A stretch of DNA of 64,000 bases, taken from contig OY756966.1 in the NCBI GenBank assembly GCA_963580455.1, positions 18,293,001 to 18,357,000 of the forward strand, written 5' to 3'. This document shows, piece by piece, positions 36,889 to 47,745 of the stretch (position 1 is its first letter; every line of letters begins with the position of its first letter). A model generated the notes under the pieces. It worked only from the letters and a program-made list of their open reading frames with translations. It had not been told where the DNA came from and made no database searches. A program made the translations under genes and the position numbers. The stretch comes from Euonymus europaeus. Taxonomy: Eukaryota; Streptophyta; Magnoliopsida; Celastrales; Celastraceae.

Positions 36889-37690
36889 TAGTGATTTCAG
36901 AAGCTGAGATTGATAGAGAGATGGATTTTGTGGAGCCAAATGAAAGATTTCTTACTGATGAATTCAATGAAATTGTAATAGCATGGTTGTTCTTGAATTA
37001 TGGATGGTTGTTCAAGAATTATGGTTTGTTGTTCTTGATGGTCATTCTTGAATTATGGATGGTTGTTCTTGAATTCTTGTTTAAAAATTGAGTTTGAGAT
37101 TTTTTTCCCTTCATGGGATTAAGCATACAACTGATGTGTTTTTTTGCATCTAGTCCTGCATCATTTTTTCATTTCTTATTTCTTTCCTTACTAGCATAGT
37201 TGCATTTGTCTCTCGTCACTAGAAACTTGATTGACTTTATGTTTTCTTTTGCATCTTCTTCCTAGAAACTTGATTGACTTTATGTTTCACTTTTCTTCAA
37301 CCTTTCTTGGGGTGTTGTAGATGTAGGCTTCAAGCTACATAAGAGGGCCTTGTCTGATTGCTCTACTGCAAGTGCCTCTAGTGCGAGGGTCTCATTTTGC
37401 AATCTTGACCGTAAAGACATTCCTCCGATGTAGGCCACATAGGTAGCCCTAGGATTCTAGATATTCGTAGATGCGAGTTTGACTCTACACAGATCCTTGC
37501 ATCTTTCATTGCTATTGGTGGATCATTCAAGGTGAGACCTTCACCAGCCTTTCGTAGCGGGCTTCTCAATTTACCAAGCGCATTACCACCATCTCCTCTT
37601 GGAACGGCACGGCCACAGGCCTATCTTCCTCCGATTCATATACTTCACTAGCTAGATTCCTGGTGGTGTCCATGAAAGACCTCATGGAGA
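36889..37690. other. Fragmented region, no gene recognised
   Basis: At 36891-37091 there is a short open frame whose second half is a WLF-rich repeat made by duplication of a GGATGGTTGTTCTTGAATTATG-like unit. At 37200-37280 the phrase GAAACTTGATTGACTTTATG occurs twice. The sequence from about 37320 on probably belongs to the antisense-ORF zone of the neighbouring Tat-type element. Confidence 0.4.
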
Positions 37691-37859
37691 TTGCTTCCTA
37701 GCTACGATCCTCTATCATATCAAGATATAGGGACTGGTTCAGTAGGATTCTGGCTGAATTCGCATAGAACATGGCACTTTCAATGTCATTTGCATTATGT
37801 TTTCTTAACTTCTCTTTGTACTCTACTTGTATCTTCCCTTAACTATTTCCTTTTTGTTT

Positions 37860-38164
37860 TCTTAGGGAGTTCAACACTATTTGAAGCTCCCGATAAACAT
37901 GGTGCTAAGATTTTTAACTTGAAGTGGAAACTCAGAGACTCTGACTCCCTCCTTATTGATATGAAAAATCAAAGAGAAAAGAACATGAAGAAATTGGCGG
38001 AGGGTAGGGAGGAGTTGCATCCAGCCCTTGAGAGAGCTAGTGATGCGGAGAGAAATGAGGCAGAGCTTGCTGAGACCAAGCAAATATTGCAAGAAACTCT
38101 TGACTCACAATTACAGGTTGAGGATAAAGCCAAGGAGAACATAGAAGAAGCGAAGAGAGTCTGA
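37860..38164 (+). pseudogene. Antisense extra ORF of a Tat-type element, coiled-coil part
   Basis: After an AG acceptor-like site (TTTTCTTAG at about 37866) an open stretch encodes a charged, heptad-rich segment: KHGAKIFNLKWKLRDSD, then REELHPALERASDAERNEAE and LQVEDKAKENIEEAKRV, ending at TGA. It lies downstream of integrase but on the opposite strand to pol (pol is minus). Extra ORFs encoding coiled-coil 'putative gypsy transposon' proteins in this position and orientation are known from Retand/Tat elements. A longer frame starting at 37691 includes intron-like sequence and is less likely. It is a fragment. Confidence 0.6.
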
Positions 38165-38699
38165 GAATATGAATGTTACGATCTTTATTCAAAAAAGTTA
38201 GAATCAGAGGCCAACTATTTCTCTTTACACTTGGGCGGGGTAATACCCTTTCCCTGTATGGAGATCCTACATCATTTTCTTTGTGGTCCCCTAGTGTTGA
38301 TATCCCTTGGCCTTATCCTTATGTTCTAGTTGCGAATCTCAGGGATCTATTTCCCAACGGAAGATCATTTCCTACAAAAAATGGTGGTCAGAGTGACAAT
38401 GGTGGTCGCCTATCTGAGGCCACTTTGACAATGGTGGTCGCCTTTTCTTTGATTAGTATTCATAGGTAACTCCTTTAGATTTGACAATTAACCCTTTTAT
38501 GTAGTAGGCCTCTTCGGCTCTTAGCAAGAATATTCTCTGTAACTAAGACCATTTTATATAAATTAACCTCATTGATTAATTTTAATTTGGTCTCTTTGAC
38601 CTCGACTGTGAATTAGTCTTATCGCATAAAAATATGAAAATTCATTGGCGAATGAAAAGTCTTTATTCCTTTATTGATGTGGAAAATGCCTTTGAGAAT

Positions 38700-40025
38700 G
38701 CAACAAAGTGCCTCATCGGGCTCGAAAAATAGTGACTAAGCTTGAAGCTCATAAACTCCGTGCCCGACCCATGTTGTCACCTTATACGGTCCTTCCCAAT
38801 TGGCCCCTAGTTTTCCATTTACTTGCTCTTTGGTCTAGGAAAGGACATTGCTTTGCAAAAAATCTCCTACATCAAAGCTTCTTGCATTGACATGCTTATT
38901 ATAGGCTCTCGATATCATATACTGGTAGGCAGCCAGATGTACCATAGCTTGGAACCTCTTCTCTTGCAACATGTCTAGGCTTCTTTCCATAGCTATAGTG
39001 TTGCTACCACCTTCATAGATCTCTATTTAAAGAGTTTGGAGTCACATTTTAATGGGAATGACAACCTTTAAACCATAAGCTAGTGTGAATGGGGACTCAC
39101 CTGTCGATCTTTATGGCGTGGTACAATACGCCCATAGCAGATGGAAGCGCCTTCATTCAGTTTCCTTTACCCTGTTCGAGCTTCTTCTTGATGCCATCAA
39201 CCACTGTCTTGTTTGAAGCCTCTGCCTCTAGAAAATTGTGTCCCATTGTCTGTTGCTAAGGTGTAGGAGGGAATCCCAAACCTTGTGATGATACTTTCTC
39301 AGAAAAATTTCTTCGTTTCCACATATCTGATTATTGCTAGAGGTTTCACTTCAATCCATTTTTTAAAATAATTAATAGCAATGATCAAGAATCTCCTATT
39401 CCACGTAGCTTGTGGCAATGATCCCACCAATTCCATTCACATTGAGAAAAAGGCCAAGTGCTAATGAGAGGGCAGAGATCTTCAATAGGTTGATGAGGGA
39501 TTGGAGTAAACTTTTGGCATTTCTCACACTTTCGCACATACTTGGAAGCATCCTTCTACATATAGGGTTAGTAGTAGCTCTGAGTTATTTCTTTGAATGC
39601 TAAGGTCCTTCCTCAAACATGTGCTCCACAGAACCCCTCATGGATCTTGTAAGGAAAATATTCCACTTTGTTGGAGTGGAAACATAGTAGATACGACCTT
39701 GAAAAGAACCACCTATGCATAATCTACCAACACTTGTGGCTTAATTGCTATTCTGGGCACGAATGTTAAATCATACTAGGCCAACTTTGCTGATCACCTT
39801 ACCACTCTTCCTAATAGGTCTGCTTTGCCTAGTAGGACTTGAGGGGAAATTGAGTCAGCACCTCCACTTAGTATGCTTAAAAGTAATGATTCAGCTTTCT
39901 AGTTGGAACCACCAAAGCTAGGAGGAGCTTCTCCAGAGAGGGGTATCTTGTCTTCGCTTACAACATAGTCTTGTTGAAATAATATATAAGATATTTCAGT
40001 GTCTTTTATTCCCTGTTACGCCTAT
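38700..40025 (-). pseudogene. Tat-type gypsy RNase H and integrase, decayed
   Basis: Minus-strand translation in shifting frames gives, from right to left: the RT/RNase H connection (LEKLLLALVVPTRKL near 39900), an RNase H-like tail, the integrase zinc region (MRGSVEHMFEEGP, CRRMLPSMCE), the core entry near 39390-39350 (INYFKKWIEVKP), SPFTLAYGLKVVIP near 39090, and the C-terminal GKLGANWEGPYKV near 38800. Several stops and frameshifts and a deletion in the core kill it. It continues on the right beyond the solo LTR at 40031-42193. Confidence 0.85.
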
Positions 40026-40030
40026 CGCAT

Positions 40031-42193
40031 TGTGAAACCCCGACCCAAAAGTTTTAGTTTTGAGCTTGGTTCGGTAAATGGGTCATAACTTTTAGTATAC
40101 ATGCCCGTTTCGGGCCCATAATATATCAAATCGAAGCTTAGACCGAGACGGAAAATAATTTGAGAAAAAAACTGGGTTCTGTGAACAGTAATCCGTCCGG
40201 ATGGATAAATTAGCCGTCCGGATGGATATGCCTAGAGTGAGGGCAGTGAGTTCTGTGAACAGTAATCCGTCCGGACGGATATGCCTAGATTCAAGGCAGT
40301 GAGTTTTGAGAAGGGTATCCGTCCGGACGGATACCTAGGGCGTCCGGACGGCTATCGGAAAATCAGTTTTTAAAGACCAGAGTTAGACATTTCTAGGCAT
40401 TTCCAACTTTGGGAGCCCGACTAGAGAGAGAAAGAGAGAGAGAAGAAGAGAGAGAAGGAGGTTTTAGCAAGAGTTTGGCTTGGGAATTGTGGATTGGTGA
40501 CTCTTGAAGCTTATCAAGGAAGATTCAAGGTGGATTTTGGAGTTTTGGTAAGTTTTCCATAGTTTTTGAAATTCTAGGTTTTTGTTAGATTCGTTTGATT
40601 CTTAGGGAGATGAGCTCTATGCTTTAGATATGTTGATTATAGGTTGATTTTGGATGTTTATGTAGATTGGTTGGTGTTTTGGAGTTAAGTTGAGCTTGGA
40701 GTGAGTTTGGAGGATTTTGGAAGGAATTTCTAGAGAGAGAAGTAAGTGGTTTCGAATTTATTAATTTAATTGATGTTTATATGAGTTGTGGTTGATATAT
40801 TGATGCGTGTGAGGGTTCGGTTTCGCCACATTGTAGGTTTGGGCAAACCGAAACCCTAGGAACAGAATTTGGGGATTTGTGGTAATTGCTCGACACGAGG
40901 TAGAGGATTTCAACCATTTCTTTCTATCGTTTATTCTCGATATTCTAAAGAGCGTTTTGATTCTTCATTGGTCGTTTATTTGTGTTTCCGCCTTAATTGC
41001 TTCTAAGGGGAAACGAGCCTTCTTGTGAAATGTTGTTAATTCTTGATATTGCATGACCGAATATGTGTGTTCCATCACCTATGGGCACGACGTGATTATC
41101 CGTTCATGCATCATGGTAGTTACGTGTATATATATATGTAGGTTGTTCATATATATATATATATCTTTTCGACATGTCATGGCATTAATGCATTAGAGTT
41201 GCATGGGGGACCGGGTATGGACTCGGGGCTCCTTAGGATTCTTGAAAGCTACTTGAAGGGATGACGAGGTGATGAGAGTTACCACCGAGTCAAGTGAACT
41301 CCAAGTAGGATAACGCACTAGAGGTATGGTTCATGAGTGACCTTGCCTGGAGTGGTGCGGGCGTGGTAGGATCACGCAACCGGGTAATCCAAGAGCGTTT
41401 GATGTTGGGGAGCTTGCTCCTGTTCAATAGTCATGGTTAGCGAGCATGATATTGATGAGTTGATTTGGTGAGTTTTGCTCACGTTCGATATTACATGGAA
41501 TGAGCCATGGTATCGATGATGTTTGCTCATTGAGGGGATTGCCAGGGTTGATGTTCTATGTGATTGTTGAGTATACGTGCATGTGGAAGGTTTCATATTG
41601 TTGCATAGCCTATTGTTTCAGATTCGGCCTTATACTCATGTTACTCATAACCCTACTGAGCTTCTTGCTCACCCTCTATTTTCATTCCTTCCCACAGGTG
41701 ATACTAGTACAGGTACAGGTACTAGTGGAGCGGATCAGTGAGAGCGGGATGTGACATGGATGGCCCTGGGTAGGATGTGGGTGCTAGAGAGATACTCTAA
41801 GCACGTATTTTGTATATGATTTATTGATGTTTATTCATAATAATCTTATAACCATTTGGCACGAGGGTGTATGCATGATGTATGCTGAGTTGATTTTATG
41901 GTTATATGATATTATGAAATCGATGATTTGATTTTTACTATCAGTTTGTGCATGCTGTTAGTGGATGGCCTGAGGCCCCTAGGATCAGGATTGCATGTGA
42001 TTGAGGCCTGAGGCCTGGCTAGGTTGCTAGTGTGATGGATTTATGAACTTTATGTTGCGCGTTTCTGATGCAGGCGGGGACTCTCCGATATACCAGGAGA
42101 TGCCGCCGAATTTCCGGTTCGCCGGATGATAGCACTAGTGGCCTAGGACGGTGCCGGAGGACACCCGTGGCGTGCCCGGACCGAGGCGTCACA
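40031..42193 (+). repeat. Solo LTR, 2163 bp, gypsy-type, with 5-bp target duplication
   Basis: Starts TGTGAAACCCCGACCC and ends GGCGTCACA; a perfect duplication CGCAT flanks it (40026-40030 and 42194-42198). It splits the RT-RNase H region of a minus-strand Tat-type pol, whose halves are recognisable on both sides. Features inside include repeated GTCCGGACGGAT words (40190-40360), a GA-rich tract (40420-40460), and TA-rich tracts (41132-41165). No pol, primer-binding site or polypurine tract is inside. The short open frames here are not genes. Confidence 0.93.
40188..40365. repeat. Interspersed ATCCGTCCGG repeats
   Basis: About five copies of AATCCGTCCGG / GTCCGGACGGAT separated by TATGCCTAGA and GGCAGTGAGTT words. 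GTCCGGAC is itself palindromic. They lie near the LTR's left end, a plausible place for transcription-factor sites or simple array growth. Confidence 0.7.
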
Positions 42194-42198
42194 CGCAT

Positions 42199-42596
42199 GA
42201 TCTGAAATAGCCAAAACTTTTACTTCTTCAAGACGTTAAACGCTTCTTGGTGATGTACCAAGTGCTCCATCTCACACTTGCTCTTTTCCATCATATTGTC
42301 TATGTAAACTTTCATGGTTCTTCCACTAAGATGTCCAATCAGCTTCATCACCGTCCTTTGAAAGGTTGCGCTTACATTCTTGAGTCCCAATGGCATCACC
42401 TAATAATAGAAGATTCCCTGATAAGTGATAAAAACAGTCTTCTCCTAATCCTTAAAATGCATAGGGATTTGATGGTATCCTCAATAAGCATCCAAAAAAC
42501 TCATATTTGCCTTGCCCGAGGTTGCATCAACGAGCTGGTCAATCTTTGGAAGTGGGAATAGATCCTTTGTGTATGCCTTGTTCAAGCACTACAAGT
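42199..42596 (-). pseudogene. Tat-type reverse transcriptase, core part
   Basis: Minus-strand reading gives LNKAYTKDLFPLPKIDQLV, then DATSGKANMSFLDAY, GYHQIPMHFKD, FITYQGIFYY, VMPLGLKNVSATFQRTV and then MKVYIDNMMEKSK. The catalytic YVDD box is changed to YIDN. In-frame stops occur. The upstream half is separated by a CACTA fragment at 42597. Confidence 0.88.
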
Positions 42597-43886
42597 AAAT
42601 CATGGATTACCGACGAAATTATTTCTTCGGTAAATATCGACGTTATACCGACAGATTAGCGGCCAATTTTATTTTGCTAATTTTGCCTACAGATTAATGA
42701 CAGAATACCGTCCAAATAAATACCGGCAGATATTTTTCGTCCGTAATATTTGGAGGCCAAATATTGGCGACGGACTTCCGACGATTTTTGGGTCGGCAAG
42801 TTTGCCGACCAAAATAAATCGGTCGGTAAACATTTTTTTAGTTTGTAATTTATTAAATAACTTACTGACGGAATATGTCGTCGGTAAATCGGTCAGTAAA
42901 AATTACCGACGAATTTGCCGACCAAAATAAATCGGTCTATAAACATATTTTTTAGTTTTTTATTTATTAAATAACTTACCGACAAAATATGCCGTCGGTA
43001 AATTAAAAATTACCGACAGATTTGATTCCGTCGGCAATTAATTGCGTTTAAACGTTTCTAGCCCTAAGCTAGTCCTTTATGTTTCGTCCGTTTGGAGCCC
43101 TAGCAGCCTGTTCTTCCCTCTCACATCTCCCTGGCAGCTTCGCTTATGTAGGTAAAGTTTCTTCTCCTCCTCTCTGGCTAATTCTGCTTCCATTTTATTC
43201 TAGTTTTGTCTCTTCAATTCGCTATATTGGTTGTTTGATTTGTTATTCCCACAGGCCGATTTTGTGCAAGAAGACCCTAGGCCTGTCCTTTCCCTTTTGC
43301 CCGTTTGAAGACCTAGCATGTTCTTCCCTCTCACATCTCCCTGGCGCTTAAACAGGTGAAGTGTCTCCTCCTCCTCTCTAGCTAATTCCAGTGCTTAACT
43401 TTTCTTTTGGTTTTGTCTCTTCAATTCGCTAAACTAGCACTACGATTTGTTCTTCCCACAAGTCGATTTTGAGGAAGAATATCAATTTCAAGGTACGATG
43501 CTTCTATCACTTGAAAATTTATGGTTCAGATTGACCAACTGTGGTTGGGTTTTGGATTGTGAATTTGCTACTGTTAAATGTTTTAGTCATGTTGTTCTTC
43601 TCTTGTAGATTTGCTTATTTTGTGTGTTTGTTGTATTTATTGTTTTGATTTTAGAAAAAAAAATTGAGAAGTTGCAATTGAAATCCTCCAATTTGAGTTG
43701 TGCATTCCTAGTTGATGAAGTGACAAAGGGATTGATTGTTCATAGTTATTATATGTTTGGAGAAATAGCTGTCCAATTAGTTGTCTAATTTTCTGTGAAT
43801 GAACTAATCAATTTCATGCTCACCCTCTGTCCAACTTAAAATGCTTCTATCTTCCTTTACATTGATGCCATTAATTTGCCGTGAAT
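42597..43886 (+). mobile_element. Truncated CACTA element, 5' end only
   Basis: Starts CACTACAAG at 42597, directly in RT coding sequence (after LNKA of DLNKA), with ACCGACGAA and CCGTCGGTAA subterminal repeats to about 43040. From 43060 to 43500 there is a CT-rich leader-like part with an internal direct duplication (43095-43190 against 43300-43385, sharing TGTTCTTCCCTCTCACATCT). No transposase and no second CACTA end are found; the right border is at about 43886-43909. Confidence 0.78.
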
Positions 43887-44036
43887 GAATGTGAGGAGGC
43901 AATGTTACACTCTCCACCTTTCATATTTCTTGCGCACTACCACCATATTGGAGAGCCATTCAGGGTACTGTATTTCTCTTATGGCTTTCGATTCCAACAA
44001 GCTCTCCACCTCTTGTAACATTGCCTCCTCGCATTC
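43887..44036. repeat. Inverted 23-bp repeat at the broken CACTA border
   Basis: GAATGTGAGGAGGCAATGTT with ACA at 43887-43909 is the complement, 22 of 23, of 44014-44036. The right copy is native RT coding (minus strand ECEEAMLQ); the left copy is out of place and sits between the CACTA fragment and RT. About 104 bp separate the arms. Confidence 0.85.
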
Positions 44037-44645
44037 TAGATGACTAGTCTGTGACCTGCTTTGACGTTCAGCTTATGGGTGGCAATCTCATAGTCAAGCC
44101 CGAGCATCTCGTATGGGGTCCAAACAATCACTTCTTTGTTTATTCTCAACATCCCAATTAGATACTCTCTTTATAGTTAGGGAAGGCTTGTCCTAACTAC
44201 AAAATATTTGTCTGGATCACTTAGTGTCACTTTCCCGACCTTGCCAAAAATAGGAGCGTCTTCCTACATCACCATCACCCTTTCTGTTGGCTTGTCTTGT
44301 ACTATAAAAACACTATTTTAAGATAGCTTGGTCCCCTCTGACCTCAACCATATCTTTCCCATGTGGGAATTTTAAAATCTAGAGGAAGGTCAATGGTATT
44401 GCTTCTATAGGATGCAACCAAGTCCTGCCTATAATAAAATTCTACTTTACTATCCTCAGCCTAGTAGTAACAATTTTTTGCAATCGTGTCCCTCAATCTC
44501 TTTTCTCTCGCCCTTGATCAAAATTCTAGGATCATCACCTCATGTTGATGTTGGGTCATCCTATTTACTTCCAACTGCATCCCCTCTTGAAGTTTTACTT
44601 TTGGAGGGATGTAATTAATGACTTTATTTAGAGGCTTGTCATTAT
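43910..44645 (-). pseudogene. Tat-type protease region and start of RT
   Basis: Minus strand: VESLLESKAIREIQYPEWLS and VVVRKKYERWRV at 44015-43905 are the RT N-terminus; upstream, at about 44110-44045, is PYEMLGLDYEIATHKLNVKA, the usual segment before RT in this group. Between 44640 and 44150 the protease zone is unreadable apart from fragments. Frameshifts and stops are frequent. Confidence 0.82.
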
Positions 44646-45132
44646 CGCTAGCCTAGGGCTTCTGATCATCCGCCTTCTTCTCTTCTACAATTTTCTCTTT
44701 ATCCATAAACTCTTAGAGATGTCCATGCCGAACCAAATCCTCCATGTGTCGCATCAACTCCTTACACTCTTTGGTCTTGTGATTCTTGTCTTGATGATAG
44801 GAGCACCACTTATGTTGGTTTCATGTAGAGGGGTCACCCAACATCTTTTGTGGGTGCCAAAAATACGATTTTCTCTTAATCTATGTGAGGATCTCGAAAA
44901 TGGGTTCCTTGAAAACAATCTTTATTGCTTCATAAAATATCTTACTTGGGTCCTTCGAAGTTTCTTTATCTCTACTACCCCTTTGTACCTTCTTGTCTGC
45001 ATTGCATGCTCCTCTTGCCAGGGGATGTTCCCCTTGTTGCTTGTCCTCTTCCGTCTTCATGAACTGCTTTATCTTCTCTTAGAGTGCTGCCATATTTTTT
45101 GACGACCGCATAGTTAAACACTCCCCTAGTTT
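44646..45132 (-). pseudogene. Tat-type gag, C-terminal part
   Basis: Minus strand reading has KWCSYHQDKNHKTKECKELM then RHMEDLVRHGHL, the C-x2-3-H... zinc-knuckle-like end of gag in this group, followed by an EKIVEEKKADD acidic-basic tail. Stops are present. The N-terminal half lies beyond the solo LTR at 45138-46328. Confidence 0.82.
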
Positions 45133-45137
45133 GTGAT

Positions 45138-46328
45138 TGTTATCGTTTTAAAACTACTAAAAATATAGTAATTCTAAAACTCTATTTATACTCGCAAGCG
45201 CACGAATCGAAGTAGTATAAGTGTGGCAAAGACAAGTGTCGTACCCACAGGGACCGAAGATTAACTAACTCTAATTCTTAAAAAAAACAAGTTTATTTTT
45301 TTATAGTAATATTAATAAACACAAAAACTAAAATGGAGAGATTAACACAAATAAATAAATACTAAGGCTTTGATTTCACCACTCTATTATATTTAAATCA
45401 TATGGTTATCAATTGTGAATTCACCCAAGCATATTAAAGATCAAGTTTTCTAATTCATGTAGTAGTCATCGACATCTAACTTACCACATCTATCATTAAT
45501 TTGCAACTATCCATGACATCTGGACTAATTTGACAAACAATAATGCATAAGGATCAATGTAACTTATGAAATGATCACAAAGGTCCTAGCATATGACATC
45601 TATGACTAGGTAACTTTGGTAATAAATTGCAAGAAGCTATTCTCAAATTGAGCATGACATCTACTCCAATTTGCATCACATTAATCAAACCTAGATGGTA
45701 GCAAAGTATCAAGATTTAATTATTAATAACATAGCAATTTAATACTTGACATGACATGAATAAATCATAATTAATTCAACCAAATTTATTAAACACAATA
45801 GAGTGAATCCATCATCACCTTAGTAAGAGGATTAGTTCCTCATATTAAGTTTACACAACAAATAGAAATAAATAAAATTCACAAACATAAGTAATAAAAA
45901 AAACTAGAAAAAACCCCTTAATTATACTTGTTGCAAGACCTCCCTCTCTTTTCTTCCTGTTCCTCCTCTTCTTCTTGTTGTCTCATCCCCTCGTCTCCTC
46001 CTCTCCTTTTATAGGGAAATGAAAGTGCTTGGTAAGGATAATGGGAATGGTTCGGTGAAATGGAAAAGTTCGGTGAAATGGAAGAGTTTGGTGAAATGAA
46101 AAAGATGTAAGCAATGATGTCAACAAAACCTTCCATGATCTTCACTTGGGTTGGACTCATGATTGGGCCTATAAATATGAAAATAAACACAAAGTGATTC
46201 ATCCATGGTGATTAAAATTTATTTGTACAAAATCAATTTATTTGTACAAAATCACTTCAAAAACCCCAACTTTATGACAAATACTAATGATAATTTACAT
46301 TTAAAGTAGATGTTTTCAACATCTATCA
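45138..46328 (-). repeat. Solo LTR, 1191 bp, with 5-bp target duplication
   Basis: Starts TGTTATCG and ends CATCTATCA in the plus reading; a perfect GTGAT duplication flanks it (45133-45137 and 46329-46333). A minus-strand TATAAAAGG at about 46007-46015 gives the transcriptional direction. It contains the CTCGCAAGCGCACGAATCGA and GTGTCGTACCCACAGGGACC blocks that recur in plant LTRs of this type. It interrupts gag of the minus-strand Tat-type element. The frame at 45918-46202 is an artefact. Confidence 0.9.
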
Positions 46329-46333
46329 GTGAT

Positions 46334-47310
46334 CTCGTGGCAATACCAATAGAAAGGTGGCGACTACAGTCTTCTACGTCAGTATACATGTCAAAATATC
46401 ATGATGCATACACCCTTAGTGACTCTCCTTTTCTTAACCTCAGTGCTAACAATATGTCTAAAGTCATTGGCTCCTTACTATTCTATATAAACCTTGACAC
46501 AATTGCTTGCGTTCGTCTTCGCTGGATAGAGATGGAATTCTCTGAAAGTAGATGAAACCATTTCATCGCACTTCTGTCAAGACTTGAAGAAAATATTTTT
46601 CCCATTAAAGTACACATTAAAGAGTCCCGGCCTGTCCAAAGGGTTATTTTATGTGCATAAGCTCCTACATGGGCTACAGGGTCAGTCTTTTTGTCAGAGT
46701 TCAAAAGTGAGAGGGATAAACTTATCTGGGGGATCTTCCCTCCTGAGTAATTTCACAAGGGGGTGGTAGTCATTCTGTTTAACATTTGCTTCGTCTTCTT
46801 TTGGGCACTCCACATGGCCTCTCTGGTCCTCTTACCACTATATCTTCATGGTCTCTTCGCATCACTCCTAGAGTGGGACTATAAGCCTACTCCTTATAGG
46901 GATTGGGAAGCTCCTCATACCTCTAAGGGATGGCAAACGATCTTGCATTCTAGAAGTAAAGGGCCATCCTCGCTTCTATTTTAGAGAAGGACTCCTTTGA
47001 CGGCAACACCTACCAGTACTCTTGGTCTCCTCTTCATGTTGTTGACTCTCTTCCCTTGCATGGGTCATTGGATGATGCTAGCCAAGCACTTCCCCTTGTT
47101 CGTTAGTGAGTGTAGTTGCTCCCTTAGCCTCTGCAACTCTTCCTCTTTCTAGCATAGCACCTCTTCAATCTCTTCTTTCTGGGAGAACTTATTTACATCC
47201 TAGTGCTAGCAACCTCCTCCTTTAGGGGTAGCTACACCTCTTCCCTCCTGAATGCTTCCTCTTGAATCTCAACTATGGTAGCAACCTCATGAAATCGAAT
47301 GAACTCTCGA
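46334..47310 (-). pseudogene. Tat-type gag, N-terminal and capsid part
   Basis: Minus strand has MTLDILLALRLRKGESLRVY then AS..YFDMYTDVEDC at 46480-46360, which matches the gag at 59707-60180 (ITLDTLFAIHLKKGEYLRAY). Capsid fragments precede it. The zone 46770-47300 is gag N-terminus or leader and is too decayed to read. The frame is disrupted by stops. Confidence 0.82.
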
Positions 47311-47329
47311 TCCCATAAACGGAGCCAAT
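47311..47329 (-). other. Primer-binding site of the Tat-type element
   Basis: On the minus strand ATTGGCTCCGTTTATGGGA follows the LTR end; it is a decayed form of TTGGCGCCGTCTGTGGGA, the site also seen intact at 51192. Confidence 0.75.
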
Positions 47330-47745
47330 TGTCAATACAAAAATTCGCACTAATGTTATGGTTCTTGGGTTGAATGCATACAGACAATGACAAAGGAATT
47401 AAATAAGCAGAAAAGTAAAGCACATAGAGAAAGCACATGGTTCGACAAGAATGTCTGGGTTCATAGGTAGTCATAATTTTTTATTTCCTTTTCATGGTTA
47501 CAATTGGTGCTATTTATAGTAAAATGGAATAACATCTCTCTACTCTTCTCTCCTCGTATCATGCATTTAATCCACCTTTTGAATTTTGAAGAGGAGTTGA
47601 GCAGATCATTACTTATTGCGGGATGATGTTAAGTAAGTGACGTACCACATCCTCAATACCTCATGCGCCATGTCTAGCCTCTAGGTGTCCGTCGTCTCTG
47701 TAATCATGTGGCCTTTTGACTTGATGCATGCTTTTACAGTCCACA
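47330..47745 (-). repeat. 5' LTR of the Tat-type element, 416 bp
   Basis: On the minus strand it begins TGTGGACTGTAAAAGC at 47745 and ends TTGTATTGACA at 47330, next to the primer-binding site. It is homologous to 15965-16386. The matching 3' LTR, expected near 37 kb, is not found. Confidence 0.8.

Noticed and set aside
41132..41165. TA-rich tract as possible matrix attachment or origin signal
   Set aside because: Simple repeat inside a solo LTR; no further evidence.
46310..46984. Series of plus-strand frames
   Set aside because: Antisense to decayed gag on the minus strand, which has recognisable capsid sequence.
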